A DNA stretch of 64,000 nt from NCBI RefSeq assembly GCF_900142205.1, contig NZ_FRAA01000003.1, forward strand, positions 248,001-312,000. Reading direction: 5' to 3'. The position numbers were made by a program, and so were the translations under genes. This document shows positions 63,572 through 64,000 of the stretch, piece by piece. The notes under the pieces were generated by a model. It was not told the origin of the DNA and ran no database searches. It worked only from the letters and a program-made list of their open reading frames with translations. Within the stretch, counting starts at the first letter, position 1. Every line of letters begins with the position of its first letter. Origin of the DNA: Reichenbachiella agariperforans (GTDB lineage: Bacteria > Bacteroidota > Bacteroidia > Cytophagales > Cyclobacteriaceae).

Positions 63572-64000
63572 ATGTCAAGCTTAAACTACAGTTTGTACGA
63601 AAACAAACTAACCAAAGACGTAGACAATGACTACATCGCCCGTCCGGTAAACAACGTGATCCGCGACCGTCAGGCACTGATCGATGTTATCACCGGACCA
63701 GGCTCCATCCTCAAACCTACCGAAACCACCGCTTCCATAGACGCCTACTGGAACACCATCATAGGCTTTATCGAAAAGGGTGAAAACTATCGTGACGACT
63801 TCATCACGGTCAAATTCGAAATGGGTGGCGTCTACATCACGCTAGACGATCGTTTCGATAGAGATCGTCACTCTCTGGTGGTCAATCTGGTACCTGGATC
63901 AGCACTATCCAAAGCGGCAGCTGCTGTACGACCTACCTACAAGAAGACTCAGGAAGTAGCACCCAACATAGAGACGGTCTACGACTGGGCCAGCGACAGC
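63572..64000 (+). CDS. HU-like DNA-binding / DUF4469-type protein, partial (cut by the right edge)
   Basis: An open frame from ATG 63572 to the window end gives 143 residues. YSLYENKLTKDVDNDYIARPVN, then DVITGPGSILKPTETTASIDAYWNTI and EMGGVYITLDDRFDRDRHSLVVNLVPGSAL match the Bacteroidota DNA-binding protein family with an IHF-like N-terminal domain and a C-terminal DUF4469 (Bvu_2165-like). The C-terminus lies outside the window. Confidence 0.8.
   Translation, partial: MSSLNYSLYENKLTKDVDNDYIARPVNNVIRDRQALIDVITGPGSILKPTETTASIDAYWNTIIGFIEKGENYRDDFITVKFEMGGVYITLDDRFDRDRHSLVVNLVPGSALSKAAAAVRPTYKKTQEVAPNIETVYDWASDS

Overview
The window looks like chromosomal DNA of a marine-type Bacteroidota, most likely order Cytophagales (a Reichenbachiella/Fulvivirga-like genome). 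This rests on the TamB/TamL pair instead of TamA/TamB, DUF4159 and other Bacteroidota-specific proteins, many small outer-membrane beta-barrels, a TonB-dependent receptor, the rpsU-xerC-hpf gene order, and promoters of the Bacteroidota form TTG-N19/20-TAnnTTTG (for example before glyA). The genus is a guess from general knowledge; no search was run.

Layout. 0-9.4 kb: core genes (a WG-repeat protein cut by the left edge, a methyltransferase, envelope proteins, an aldose epimerase-like protein, a TPR protein, tyrS, a thioredoxin-fold lipoprotein). 9.4-11.8 kb: a small AT-rich accessory patch with an orphan membrane protein, a group II intron-like remnant and a ParE/RelE toxin-antitoxin pair, bracketed by two repeat arrays. 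11.8-26.7 kb: core again (SDR oxidoreductase, FMN reductase, ammonium transporter with a small partner ORF, YdeI-like protein, tamB-tamL, an IPT-domain lipoprotein). 26.9-30.7 kb: AT-rich four-gene operon (nitroreductase, cupin, SDR, 2OG oxygenase) divergent from an HxlR regulator. 30.9-32.4 kb: CotH-like lipoprotein. 32.4-38.4 kb: the main accessory island, AT-rich, with gene fragments, a Crp/Fnr regulator, HigBA overlapping a HEPN-like gene, small membrane proteins and several repeat families. 38.4-41.0 kb: arsenic resistance operon (arsR, DUF6428, arsC-like, acr3). 41-64 kb: core genes (envelope and division, two two-component systems, a TonB receptor, hpf-xerC-rpsU, acyl-CoA dehydrogenase, ugd, rfbB, ndpA-like, glyA, tatC, rpiB) ending in a truncated DNA-binding HU-like gene at the right edge.

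The most unusual signal is not a gene. At 9580-9689, 11406-11537 and 38069-38200 there are tandem arrays of five or six units with an exact 22-bp period. Each unit starts with a conserved, mostly palindromic head of about 8-10 bp (TTGCGCAAG in one array, TAAGCTTA or TTGCCTTACC in the others), followed by a variable tail of about 12 bp. Two arrays bracket the 9.7-11.4 kb AT-rich patch and the third lies at the right end of the 32.4-38.0 kb island. The same islands carry three 94-bp copies of a hairpin-rich repeat and orphan AT-rich genes enclosed by exact 9-bp inverted cores (GTTAGCAAC / GTTGCTAAC and TTGGCAACC / GGTTGCCAA), which suggests cassette-like mobility. No CRISPR array, rRNA or tRNA gene was recognised.
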